Source of the DNA: Hysterangium stoloniferum
Taxonomy: Eukaryota; Basidiomycota; Agaricomycetes; Hysterangiales; Hysterangiaceae
DNA length: 64,000 bases
Reading direction: 5' to 3'
Assembly (NCBI GenBank): GCA_015178975.1
Contig: WHVD01000050.1
Location: forward strand, 1 to 64,000
Each line of letters begins with the position of its first letter. Within the stretch, counting starts at the first letter, position 1. Below are positions 33,911 to 44,746 of the stretch, piece by piece. Below the pieces are notes generated by a model. It worked only from the letters and a program-made list of their open reading frames with translations, had not been told where the DNA came from and made no database searches. Made by a program: the position numbers and the translations under genes.

Positions 33911-34647
33911 TGTTAAGAACTGAAAACTAACTAATGTTGGTGGCCGACAGGGACCGATCAGAAGGACTTGGCTTCAGCTTATGTGCTGCGCCCTGGCAAA
34001 TATCCGTAGGGTGTCCTTAGATTTAGGATGGGCGAAGACTAATCCTAAAGAGTTCCTTTCGGCGTGATACCGATCGGGACCGAAGGACAAGTCGAGCATC
34101 GGGCCAAGGGGTCGGGGCCAGGAGTGGGCGAGCGCACATGAAGGTGGATGGGGGGATTCTTAGTATGAGACTGTTACAGATGTAGGAGGGTATTCTGAGT
34201 TGATATTCTGATTGCCTAGTAACTACAACTACAGCGGGTTCATATACAAGTAACAGGCGTCTAGAAAATACTAACGGGGAGAAGGGCGGAAAACAGTATT
34301 AACAATAAGCTTGACTAGGAACGGGAAGTTTATGATTAGTTCAGAGGCCGATGATAACCGAGAGCGAAATTACAATAAAAGGAAATAGTTCAAGGACTAC
34401 AAATATAGATAGACATATGTGAAACATAAGATTGAACGGATCAACATAATAAAAGGGACATATCAAAAGTTTAACCAGACAATACGAGATATTTGACGTG
34501 GGCGTAAACGGAGTTTGATCATCACGAAAACATACGTCAGCTTCGGGGCCGAGGGTTTCCGAAGTGGTAGTTTGAACAGTAACTTGAATCGTTGATAAGT
34601 GGCGATAACCTCGGGACCGATAGGGTTGCGACACGGTCATTCTAACA
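33911..34647 (-). repeat. LTR, family A/B, - orientation (right of gypsy 2)
   Basis: 737 bp; on the minus strand TGTTAGAATGACC...TTCTTAACA. Left flank TAGAC (gypsy 2), right flank TGGCT (copia 3), so there is no duplication. It is an inverted repeat partner of 28575-29312. Confidence 0.85.
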
Positions 34648-35219
34648 TGGCTATGACATCCTTCAAGGCTCCAGCAGCCTCATCTTTCAAATGCAATAAT
34701 CGTCCGACTGGAAAACAGCAACTGACCTCCACAACTACGAGTGCGTATGACATTCCACTCAAGCCACAACTGACATGGGGCCTGTAAGGTCAACGACGAT
34801 CAGATCCATTTTCTCATACTTCGCTGAACTGGACTTAGGGAAGGGTAGCCGATGTGATTTGCTGAGGACACATCCCTCACAAATGTGGTCATAATCTAGA
34901 GTGGAAGATAGAGTGAGACCATCCACCATCTTTCTTCTATGCATTTCCTGTATAGCTTCTGGATTCAGGTGTCCCATGCGTCGGTGCCAAAGGTGTAAAC
35001 TCCCAGTCCTAGCAATATAGGTGGAATCCCTTTGTATTTCGAGACATTCAATATGATACAGGGTACCTGACATCCCAGTGAGCTTCGCATTGAAAAGTGC
35101 ATCAACTCCAAGATTAATTAACAGTCCATCCACAGTGCTTGAGACTGATGGTCCAGCATGCTGCAGCTTACTGAGGCTGACTAAATTCACAGCAAGCTTC
35201 AGAACGTGGTATACCTCAG
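34648..35219 (-). pseudogene. Copia 3 pre-integrase and integrase start
   Basis: On the minus strand: NLVSLSKLQHAGPS (end of the protease region), LWHRRMGHLNPEAIQ (pre-integrase), CEGCVLSKSHRLPFP (zinc-binding end) and VVDLTGPMSVV (integrase core start). A stop and frame change near 34750 precede YALVVVEVSC, and the reading ends at the LTR border. Confidence 0.85.
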
Positions 35220-35711
35220 TGTCACGAATCGAATTTTACTCAATAAAGTCAAATAAACAATCGAAGAATCTTCAACAATATTGAATAAAGATGCCTCATT
35301 CGACGAAGTATTAATTCGTCCTGTTGATAAAGTGTGAGGCAAAGATAGGACACACAGACTCATGAATAAATAAGTTAAAGAAAGGCTCGGAAAAACTTCA
35401 ACAATTATATAATACAGTAAATAATATAATATAGTACAGGTTTTCTGACTGACTTCCTTCATTCCTATCATTGCCCTGATATACTATGTATCATTTACCT
35501 ATGATGATAATATGATATCAAAGTGAAATCATCAATGACGTCAACCTGAGACAAGTCGAAGATATTCGATATTGTCGAAGATATTGTCGAAGAATAGTCG
35601 AGTTGGAAGTCGAGTCAGAAATTGAGTCGGAAAGTCGAAAGATTGTCGAAGAAATGTCGAAGAAATATTAAATGGAATATTATTGAAAATTGAGTTTGTA
35701 CATTTGTGACA
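35220..35711. repeat. Solo LTR, family C, in copia 3
   Basis: 492 bp, TGTCACGAATC...TTTGTGACA. Flanks CTCAG (35215-35219) and CTTGG (35712-35716) may be one 5-bp duplication changed at two places by transitions. The copia 3 reading resumes across it (TVTLT before, EVYHVLKLAVNL after). Confidence 0.85.
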
Positions 35712-35716
35712 CTTGG

Positions 35717-36191
35717 TGAGAGTGACTGTTCTATATCTGCCTGGCAATATGCTCCTGAATGAGACACTGCCACTGCCTGCAATGGGAATGGAACGGGCAT
35801 CTCCCACTGCAATTGTTTCACCAGTAGTGGAAGGTATGTACGTCTTGAAATACTTCCTGTCGCAGAACATATGTGATGTTGCACCACAATCTAGAATCAA
35901 TTCTGCCGACCCACTGGAAGTAGCTCCAACCACATAAACCTGCCCTACCTGGTGAGGACCCAACTTCTTTTCAGCTTTCCATTCAGCAGCCGTCATTTGG
36001 TCTGGTTTAGTATCTGCTGGTTTTGCAGGGCATGCTTCTCGGCCACTGACAATTAACCACAAATATCTTGACTGCAAGGCAGCCTGCATGTGCTCGGCCC
36101 AGAGTGGGTAATTTTGGCCATTGAGCTTCTGGTACTTGAAAGTGTGAGAGCTGTCAGAAGACTGATGGTAAGGTCTGCTATCAGGGCCCAT
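35717..36191 (-). pseudogene. Copia 3 gag-protease fusion by deletion
   Basis: The frame starts MGPDSRPYHQSSDSS at 36191; this ATG lies inside the primer site GGTTATGGGCCC. It runs through YQKLNGQNYPLWAEHMQAAL (copia Gag start) to EWKAEKKLG, then directly to VGATSSGSAELILDCGATSH, the protease active site (DCGATSHM). The middle of gag including the zinc knuckle is missing. An intact Gag of this type has roughly 150 more residues. Confidence 0.8.
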
Positions 36192-36195
36192 AACC

Positions 36196-36267
36196 TGATG
36201 CCAGGTGAACCTGAGTGTGCAAAGGTCAGTAACGAAGCACTCTAGTTGATGGTTCTAAAGATCGTAT
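36196..36267 (-). repeat. 3' end of the copia 3 5' LTR
   Basis: The sequence directly before the primer site, ending CTGGCATCA on the minus strand, should be the LTR end. The rest of the LTR is cut by the next remnants. Confidence 0.45.
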
Positions 36268-36781
36268 TGTTAGAGAAAATTTCTCGGTTACTACATTACA
36301 TAAGCAGTGCAACTGCACGTTGTGACAAGAATGATCCGTAAATGTATGAAGTCCATCATATTTTGTCACATACTCTGCTGTGGATGTGGGAAAGTCTCCT
36401 TAGTGTTTACTTTCCTCACACTCACAGGGTGTTTGTCAAGAGTTATTCAACTGTTTCAACACATTCTTCTGATTGCCTTTTTATGCCTTTCTTCGTTAAC
36501 CTATGATTAAACTATGACCTATGAATGAAATCATATATGACATTGAAATGAGACAAGTTGAATGTAAGTCAAATGAATTCGAGGGTGTCAAATAGAATGT
36601 TGAGTCGGAATTTGTGAAAAAGATAAATTGATGTGTTGAAGATAAGTCAAAGAGTTGTTGAAAGTTGCCTTGAATATTTTGTGACAATTTTGTGACTGTG
36701 ACAGTTGTGGCATGTGGGCATGCCAGAGGGTGGGGAGAGTAGAATGAGGTTGCAGAGGGGTGAATGACTGGGATCCTAACA
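36268..36781. repeat. Mixed LTR remnants (families D, C-like, E end)
   Basis: TGTTAGAG at 36268 and the block 36375-36461 ending TTTCAACA match the solo LTR at 23721. The part 36500-36690 resembles the right half of family C, and GGATCCTAACA at 36771-36781 matches the family E end. Exact borders could not be set. Confidence 0.45.
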
Positions 36782-36784
36782 CTT

Positions 36785-36950
36785 TACCCAACTAAAATGA
36801 CATTTCAGTAAGTTGGTGCTTTCTTACCTCAGGCTTGCTGTCCATCAACTCAATTGGATCAGTCACTTCCTGGTGGAAAATATCCCTCATGAAAGGCATT
36901 ATTATGACAGGAGTTGGCATATTTTGCTTGTTCTTTCACCTTGAAAGTCA
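36785..36950 (+). pseudogene. MFS transporter exon fragment
   Basis: Close copy of 40400-40545 of the intact MFS gene, including the intron 3' end and the exon start LLSINSIGSVTSWWKIS, with mostly transition changes and no CpG. It has been cut off at both ends. Confidence 0.75.
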
Positions 36951-37084
36951 CAAGTTTCAGGATCAAAATAATCCTCACAGGACAAGAGGATGACTTCCAG
37001 ATGTTTCAAGAGTTTCAAAGATTCTCAAATGGCCTCCCCTCAAGATGGTTGAACAAGTCTGAGAATTCTTAGGACTTCGTGATA

Positions 37085-37325
37085 CTTTTTGTATTTAGAT
37101 AAAATCATATTCTGAAATTGCTAGGGCACTCACTGAACTCGCTTGGAAAGGCACATAATTTATTTCGGATGCTCAAAGGCAAGCCACAATGGACAAGTTA
37201 AAGCATGCTATTGCCAATTCATCTACTCTTATCCCCATCAATGATGAATCAGAAGTTATATTTGCCATTGACGCATGGACTGCCCAAAACTATATGCATG
37301 AGCAATTGGGCACAGTGGTATGTAC
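37085..37325 (+). pseudogene. Gypsy RNase H fragment
   Basis: Scrap reading KSYSEIARALTELAWKGT, then AMDKLKHAI-like AQRQATMDKLKHAIANS and VIFAIDAWT, the usual gypsy order at the reverse transcriptase-RNase H border. Family assignment is from these strings alone. Confidence 0.6.
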
Positions 37326-37502
37326 TAAGTAACAAGACTTACCTTAATCAATGCCTGTAGTTGGCAATGTAACAACTGAGGTTACAAACTAAAAGTTTCA
37401 ATATATATATAAGGCTGGGTGGAGGCTGTGCCCGCCGCAACACGAGGCAGCACTGAGTAAGCGAAATTTACCAGTACCACTATCGCTAGGTTTTGTCAGG
37501 TC

Positions 37503-38290
37503 GAAAATCTAGAACGTCAGCGAGTGGAGAATGGACAAGCATCACCACAAATCATAATTTCCCCAAAGGAAATGGTTGCAGCCTAAGGATTTGCTCAGAT
37601 CACGAAGAACGCCCGCAGCGGTTTATTCATGTCGATGTGGGTACTAGTATGCTGTTGATTAATAACTGTACTTCCATTCTGAGCCCAGCCTAGGCACTGG
37701 GATGGTGCTGTAGCGTAGATAGAGGATGGATGCTGGTGTTGATATGCGCTAGCGCGGCTCCATTCTCTTTCAATAGTAAACTAAAAGGGCCCAAAAATGA
37801 ATTCACTCTATGGTTTTAAGGTAAAATTATATATTAATCACATTATGCTATATTGACATTATTCTCCCACAGATTGCCTAGATCAATTTGCCATTGTACG
37901 ACAGTAGATGCGCCAAAATACACAGATAAATAGCAGCAAAAATGTTAACCAACTGGTAATGCGAGCTCTCCAAACACATCTCATAAATCATGTTCGCCGC
38001 CGAAGAGGCGCTTTTTCAATGAATCCACAAGTAACTATGTTCCATGGGATTTACACTGACATCTGGTGGTTCCTTTCTTGGATGGGGAACCGGCACGGCT
38101 ATTGGAGCGAGCCTAGCCTCGGGAGTAGTACATTCCCCAAGAACAATGACAGTGACTTTATTGCCTTTATTGTGGGTGACGGATTCTTCCTTTTTGGCGT
38201 GCCAGGCTCTGCGTACTGGATTGCTAGGAGGGACGAGACGGTAAGTTGCATCATATTATTAGTTGCTAGTAATAAACTCCATCGGTCGTC
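37503..38290 (+). pseudogene. ThDP-dependent enzyme pseudogene (unit 1 copy)
   Basis: A shortened copy of the intact gene at 52625-54683. It starts inside the region of exon 1 (about 52735 of the intact copy), keeps exons 2 and 3 with introns to about 37990, then jumps by a large deletion to the region of about 54120 (GSFLGWGTGTAIG, then IVGDGFFLFGVPGSAYWIARR). In-frame stops, frame shifts and the loss of the first exon part remove function. The gap removes most of the middle and half of the C-terminal domain. After 38290 the shared downstream segment continues. Confidence 0.9.
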
Positions 38291-38299
38291 AAAACCTTA

Positions 38300-39030
38300 A
38301 GTAGTACTATCAGCCCCACGCTACGTGGCCAGTATCAAGAACAAGTTTTGCATAAGTGCGTTCCTCCCTCTGATGATTCAGAGGGGAGGAAACACTTTGT
38401 ATCTGGATGGGAACTAATCGGATATTTAAAATTACAATAATCCTTTTTCTTCTGATGATCGCTACAAACCGAGTTTCGATGACGTTTCAAAAATTAATAT
38501 CGAGTAAGGTGTCATCAATCAATACCGATTACCGCAAAAGTCTGGAATAAACCGGAGTAAATACCTATTTGCGAACATCCGACAATGAAATACGTCTGAC
38601 GGAACATCAAAGATAAGTGAGTCACTTTGATTACTCAACAACTCGATATAGTCTAGCTCACTGGACATATCTATGTTGGTGCAATTAATGACACCGATAA
38701 CCCACCTGAGATATAGATGGATCAAGGCAGGTTCGACATGTTTTTACAAAGATACATTCATAGTAACGAGCGACGACTGCTTTCGCGCGACTATTGGCAG
38801 CAGTATAACTGCCAAATACACGGGATACATCGTTACGTACCTTGATTATAGGTCTCGCCTGTCACGGAGTAGGTGGGTTCCGTATAACCTCCCTGACATC
38901 AATAAAATCGACAATTGTCAAAACATAGAAATATATCAGTGCGAGTCACCTGGGTCTTTCCGACCGAGAGCGGTGGCGACGCAAATAGATGTTTGCTTGC
39001 TTACCCAAGGCACGAAAAATAGATAATGCT
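38300..39030 (+). repeat. Segmental duplication, unit 1 (matches 55520-56190)
   Basis: Non-coding sequence that directly follows the ThDP copy in both units, from GTAGTACTAT (38302) to the GCAGTATAACTGCCAAATA stretch near 38800. Differences are many small changes, so the duplication is not recent. Short frames are not kept between the two copies. Confidence 0.8.
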
Positions 39031-39520
39031 CCCGTTTGGAAGAGAACACTGAAAAATATATCAGAAAAAAGAGTCTTAAAATATTCTCAGCTAAAATACT
39101 TTTTAGAAGATAGTTCCTAGGAATAATTCTTACTATGTCCCTAAATACTTCTTAGGAATCAAATTTGATATAAACCTTTCTTTTCTTTGCAGCTACGAAA
39201 AGGGACAGAAGTTTGAATGTAGATTGGTTATGTAAGGAGATCCTGGATTTGCGGTGCCCTTATTTGGGCTCCACAATGTCTAGGCGCTTCCGAGATTACT
39301 GGAGGAAGTCCGGATCAAACACCAATTTATTGATGAACCCACGACCATCAGTAACGCAATATTGTTTTCTTCAATTGCATACCACCTCACAAAAATTCAA
39401 TGTCCCTGACTGGTACTTGGAAATATTGCACCTTTAACGCTAGGTACCAGTGCTGCATCGATCATCGTCATGAGAAGCCAGTCACCTAACAGAATTTTCG
39501 TCGTTAGACTTCAATATGGC
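39031..39520. other. Non-coding stretch before the MFS gene
   Basis: No gene was seen. It is taken as intergenic and promoter sequence. Confidence 0.4.
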
Positions 39521-39527
39521 TATAAAT
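39521..39527 (+). promoter_or_regulatory. Probable TATA box of the MFS gene
   Basis: TATAAAT 59-65 bp before the chosen start at 39586 and only about 11 bp before an alternative in-frame ATG at 39538, so it favours the later start. Confidence 0.5.
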
Positions 39528-39585
39528 CAGCTCACCCATGATTTTGCGCCTTCAGGCTCCCTCACTGACTTCAACGACATTCAAC

Positions 39586-41680
39586 ATGTCTTCAGACATC
39601 GTAGAAAAACAAGACCCAAGTATTTGCACGACACTGTATCCAGAACCATCGATAACGGATGCTGTTGATCTCAACCCAGTTGAAGAGAAACAGTTGCTCC
39701 GAAAGCTAGACTTTGTAATTTTGCCGCTGTTCACATTACTGTATACCATCAATTTTATCGATAGGACTGCTGTTGGTGAGCAGTGATGATTCGTCTTGTT
39801 TGATCCCCCATGGAGCTTGATCAATCGTCAGGGAATGCTAGAATCGCTGGTTAGCCTTTGTGTGTCCCCTATGTACCTACATAATATGCTCATACCAAAG
39901 GGCCCCTCTCAGGTCTTGAAGCTGATCTAGGTCTAACGGGCTTTGAATACAACATTGCACTCACACTTTTTTATGTCACAGTATGTACTCTAGTGTCGCG
40001 ATTCGCCAGACTACAATGACAATTGTGTAGTACAGCCTCGTCGAAATTCCATCTAACCTCATCTTAAAACGTTTTGGTTCAGTATGGCTTGCCATTCTAA
40101 TTATTTTGTCTGGCGTGGTGGCGATCTCCACGGCATTCATACAAAGCTTCACGGGGTTAATCATAACGTGTCTCGTCTTAGGGATGGCGGAGGGAGGTCT
40201 GCTTCCTGGCCTTATATATTTAATCAGTAGGGTATGTATCTTTCCACGAGATGGCACTACTGTTGACGTTTGTATTGTGAAAGTATTACCGCAGGAAGGA
40301 ACGTGTCCTCCGTATGGGTATATTTTTTGGGTGTTCTCCGTCCCTGGGTGGTGTATGTGAGTCATCACTGGTGTCTTATGACCCTGACTACTTTCCCCAA
40401 AACTGACATTTCATTAAGTTGGCGGTCTTCTCGCCTCAGGCTTGTTGTCCATCAACCCAATTGGATCAGTCACTTCCTGGCGGAAAATATTCCTCGTGGA
40501 AGGCATTATTACGATAGCAATTGGCATACTTTGCTTGTTCTTTCTCCCCGACGATCCTGAAACTTCTAGGCTTTTAACGAAGGAAGAGCGACTTCTTGCA
40601 TTAAAACGAATTGCATTAGACAACCCCGTCCAAACGTTCAAACGAGAAAGAATAAAAATACATCTCGTTCTGCGTTCTCTCAATTTTAATGTAAGTCCTA
40701 AAACATTGTACCCAATTTCCTACAATAATCTCCGCACATAGGCCGGCCTAATTACAGTTGCGTTTACACTGACGAACATTTCATTTCAAGGGCTGAGTTT
40801 ATTCATGCCTACGGTCATAGCGACACGTGAGTTGTAAATTAACCTTCCTCATTAGTGGTAAATTACTTAATATTTATCGCTTTAAGTTGGTCATTTCAGT
40901 GAGTCGCTTCTTGTGAATTTATACCCATATCTCTGTAATTAAGTCCTGCCAGCTACCGTTCAGATACAGCTCCGAACAGCCCCGCCTTTCCTAGTGGCAG
41001 CTGCATGGTCTGTTTATATTGCATATGTCTCTTATAGTCTGAAGCAACGCGGTTTATTGATTGTATTCTCACTCTTGTTCGCCATAACTGGTTATTCGAT
41101 TTTCGTCGGAACAGACAATTCACATGCACGGTAAGTCGTTATACCAAATGACAATACCCAGTTCTCCTGGCCCAAACTGACTTCGTTATAAGTTATGGTG
41201 CATGCTTCTTAGCTGTCAGTGGTGTGGCATGTGTGGGCCCATTGCTCTTAGCATGGGCCGCAGACAATGCAGCGCCTGACACTGTACGAGCTGTTACGAC
41301 GGCTATGGTTCCGGGAGTAGGAGCTCTTGGAGCTATTATATCGTGAATTCCAACCGCCTTTTTCATAGATATGCACTGATAATCATGCATAGCGTCTGGA
41401 CATACCTTCCTGATGATGCACCAAACTAGTGAGCAGATCATATTCGTTTTTAGGAGCTTATCTGTAACGAAGATTCATGGTTTATAGTCGCCGAGGAAAC
41501 ACTGTTAATCTCGCTGCTTCTTGTCTGGCTTGCGTTCTGACCCTGATTGGTGTACAGTACGTTCACTGGGAAAATTGCAAACGGGACAGAGGTGAGCGCG
41601 ACGCTCGATTGATAGGCAAGTCACAGGAGGAGGTGGGTGAGCTTGGGGCATGCCATCCTTCTTATCGATACCAACCATAA
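39586..41680 (+). CDS. MFS transporter, anion:cation symporter type (Dal5/Tna1-like), intact
   Basis: Plasma-membrane permease likely importing an organic anion or vitamin-like acid; the family includes nicotinate, allantoate and similar transporters, and the substrate is not known here. Exons: 39586-39775, 39832-39849, 39913-39980, 40031-40231, 40284-40350, 40419-40690, 40742-40826, 40944-41130, 41193-41342, 41393-41428, 41488-41680; the sum is 1467 nt or 488 aa with all phases closing, the usual length. Family runs: KLDFVILPLFTLLYTINFIDR (TM1), NARIAGLEADLGLTG, LKRFGSVW, AEGGLLPGLIYLISRYY with RRKER, SWRKIFLVEGIITIAIG, ISFQGLSLFMPT and a C-terminal tail GERDARLIGKSQEE. Exon 2 is only 18 nt. 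All other copies in the window are broken. It follows the ThDP copy of unit 1. Confidence 0.9.
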
Positions 41681-42381
41681 AAATGAGACCAGCCCCATTG
41701 TTATGTACGTGATTGGAATAGCAAGCCAACACCCTTCCCAAATTATATAGTTTTGTATTGTCTCTCCAAATCCCAGCTTGTAGAGGAGAAAAAAATATTT
41801 TCGGTCTTGAGGGCCTTTCATGCCGACACTCAGAGGAACAGATTCCACAATTGTAATACATTGGGCGAGGCCACGTTTCTTCTACAATTGAACGAAAAAA
41901 GTATCATGCCTGATAACAGTGCCTAGCACTCAGACGGCGATAGTATCATCGACAACATGATAAGATGTGGGCTGTATCGGTGTTTCACTGGATTTCCCTA
42001 ATGCCTTTCATTTTCAGCAAGTAACTGATTGTATAATTTGGGGCCCAACCCACGCAAATTTGAAGGCAAGTATCGTAGGACGCGTGCATACGAACAAACG
42101 AAACCGAAATCATTAAGGCCTTTACAATGTTAACTGTTCAACTAACTTGGAAATCCCTTGAAAAGATAACTTCTCAAAAGCTCCGGGAAAGAGAACCAGA
42201 TATGTCGTTTTCATCGAGGTATAATTTGAAGTTTTAGATTCACATACGTACTGAATACTTTTCTATTATTTGTAGTTCCCCTCTGTGCATTATCCTCCAA
42301 GATAGTCAGGAAACTGGCATGACATAGTACAAAATATGGGAAATGGGAATATACTACCAGAAATCACTATCACTCTGGGCT
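41681..42381. other. Convergent intergenic stretch
   Basis: Between the stop of the MFS gene (+) and the stop of hydrolase 1 (-). No gene. The part near 42300-42380 resembles the matching 3' flank of hydrolase 2 (48030-48117), so the duplication includes it. Confidence 0.5.
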
Positions 42382-43688
42382 TCATGCGGAAACGAGTCCG
42401 TCATGAATCCACCCCGCTATAATTTTCGTTAATTCCGTAACTTCCCGCCCATAAACCGCGTCCATTGTGGGATCAGCGTGCAAACCAGCAGGGCCGCCAA
42501 CCACCTTCACGGCCACATTGGTGCCCTCGACAGCAGTCTGAAGCGTTGCCCCAAATTTGACAATGTCATCTTTGAAGACTTCTCGGTCACCAAAAGTGAG
42601 GAGGAAGTGCCGCGAGACCTTATCTGTTCCATTCCACCACTCGACGGGAGCTTTACCGGGCTCAGACCAAAATCCCCCCGGTTCATTTTTGTTCCCTTCC
42701 ACTGCAGTACCCTCACGGATAAGACGTCCCCATGCAAGAAGCGGTTTCATTGAGATTAAGTCGCATTTGTTATTAAGGAAGGAGTCGGATTCACTGTCGA
42801 ATATCAACCACGGGGACATTAGGACAATGCCTGCGAAGGGAACTGCAGGAACGGGGAGGACGGGGAGCTCAGGATGAGGGTGGAGGATGTGCGAGACTAT
42901 TTGAATGCAGAGCATGCCACCGGCAGAGTCACCTGTGAGCACCAGGTCTCCTGGTGAGATACCAGAACCGAGGACATGCTTCACGGCGAGAACGGCTTGA
43001 CGGAATTGACCGGGATATCTAGTCCCTGGTGCCAACGCTGTGTATTTAACTAAGTAAAATCTTGCCAGACAGACATGATAACCAGACTTACTGTATCCCA
43101 AGAAGGCACATTTGACATCTATTCCCTTTCGTCCCTTGACCTCACGACGGAAGGAATTGATCATTGATATGTGGCCGTTGGATAGCGACATTACGAGACC
43201 TCCCCCTGCCAATTATCAATAAATTGCATTCTTCTACGACGATTGTAATATCTTTTTCTATACCATGGAAATGAAGAATAACCTTCTTTGCATCCCTATT
43301 GCCTACCCAATGCAACTTCGCCCCGTCATCTCCAATGCGTTCTGAAACTACTTGCGACGGTGCATCTTGCTTTGACGCTTCATTTTTGACCCAATCGGTG
43401 TACGCTTTTGTTGAGTTTGGGATCATCCATTGCAGCTGTGCGGGATTTGTTGTGTCAAGAAATTGTCTGACCACGACCCTCGTGGCTTCACGGTGTAGAG
43501 TCGGTTGAACTATGGCGCTCGAGGAAAATGGGTAGGTCAGCACGGAAAATAGCCCTGCGAGCACTGCGATAACGTAATCAAGACAACACAAGTGTAATTG
43601 AGTCAAGCTCACATGCACTACCGATGCTCAACAAAGCATTGACTTTATCTGCAAAGTTCGCTTGGGAGCTGGGAGAGGCTGAAGCCAT
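42382..43688 (-). CDS. Alpha/beta-hydrolase (HGGG/GDSAGG type), copy 1
   Basis: Soluble or membrane-linked serine hydrolase of the hormone-sensitive-lipase-like (alpha/beta-hydrolase-3) group, cleaving an unknown ester or amide. Four exons on the minus strand: 43688-43622, 43563-43264, 43205-43092 and 43049-42382; 1149 nt, 382 aa, phases closing. The oxyanion-hole motif is HFHGGGG across the second intron, the nucleophile serine is in GDSAGG, the acid is probably the Asp in TFGDREVF, and the base is the His in PAGLHAD near the C-terminus. A hydrophobic stretch (AGLFSVLTYPFSSS) near residue 25-38 may anchor it to a membrane. A parallel copy lies at 48118-49438. The start follows from the frame and the matching start of copy 2. 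Confidence 0.88.
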
Positions 43689-44746
43689 AATGTAGGAGAT
43701 CTAAGGTTTGAGTTAATTGCAACGTCCAAAAAGTACTTTATGCCGCTTCTCCTTGCGGTCTCCGGCAGCGACAGGAAGCGACAGGAAGCGATAGCCCAGA
43801 CTAATAGAGACTAATATATATTAGCAAACTGAATTGGTTCCTGATATTCATATTAGGAACAATTCAGTTTAGCTAATATATTAGTTGCAAATACTCTCTA
43901 AAAGATGGATACGATGGATACTAGCGAATTCCAAAATCCACGCTCTATTTTTGATAAGTCTTGGTCGATGGAAGCAAATTGTGGCCCTGGATAGACAACA
44001 GGACTTGACTGGTAGGGATCACCACCACCTCAAGCTGAATTTGATAAAAGAAAACAAGGGTGAGATAATTTTGGCCTCAGCTGTGCCGCCCAACGGGATG
44101 GGATGGAGCACAGTAATCTATATCTTTCGTCAGCACTAGATATTATATTTGAGATGGTAGCCTATAAAATACCGCAGCAAATTCAGACCGATACATTATA
44201 TACGCTGATTCATAACACTAGCTTGGCCTGAGGTATAGTCTAATATCCTTGGCTGTTCTTATACGGAGTGGTGAATAATATCGGAGAAATATAGGATGCG
44301 ATGATCGAAAGATGGTTGTAACAAATAGGTACCTCGTAACCCTGTGGTATGGTATAACGGCTTTGGTTCCTCTCGTGTTCGAGAACATCCGATAGCCCAT
44401 TGACTATAACAGATGAGATAAATGACGGATAGCTATGGAATATAGACTCAAATGTGAGGAGTGGGACAAGATGTCCCGAAGGGAAGGTGGTCGTAAAAGG
44501 GGATTAAAACACCCCCCTTCAAGTGAAATTGTCTAAGTAGGCAGAGATGCTTGTGTATTGGACTCCTATTGCGGGACACGTATTCGGGTAGTGGGCGGAA
44601 GAACAACGCAAAGCAGGAAGGCTTGTCTATCGAGTCTAATGCTAGTCCGTGAGCCCTCCAATTGTGGTTGATATGGATAGTACAGCCCGTCATTTAATTC
44701 GTCACGATACTTGAACATATGTCGAAGATGTACCCACTTCTGTGGT
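43689..44746. other. Upstream region of hydrolase 1 with a hairpin
   Basis: No gene seen. The main structure is the inverted repeat at 43810-43885. Short repeats of GACAGGAAGC lie at 43770-43790. Confidence 0.4.
43810..43885. repeat. 76-bp inverted repeat upstream of hydrolase 1
   Basis: Arms of about 31-33 bp, ACTAATATATATTAGCAAAC at the left and AGCTAATATATTAGT at the right, nearly perfectly complementary around an AT-rich centre. The small size suggests a short MITE or a cruciform; no target duplication was established. Confidence 0.65.

Larger units (their letters stand above)
34648..36195 (-). mobile_element. Copia element 3, decayed, both ends damaged
   Basis: A minus-strand element with primer site GGTTATGGGCCC (36184-36195 read on minus), gag, protease and pre-integrase/integrase start. 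It is split by solo LTR C (35220-35711) and cut at 34648 by the LTR. A gag-to-protease deletion is visible near 35950. Confidence 0.8.

Noticed and set aside
42478-42877. Plus-strand frames opposite both hydrolase genes (also 48214-48613)
   Set aside because: Kept in both copies only because the antisense coding sequence is conserved; no motif or promoter.
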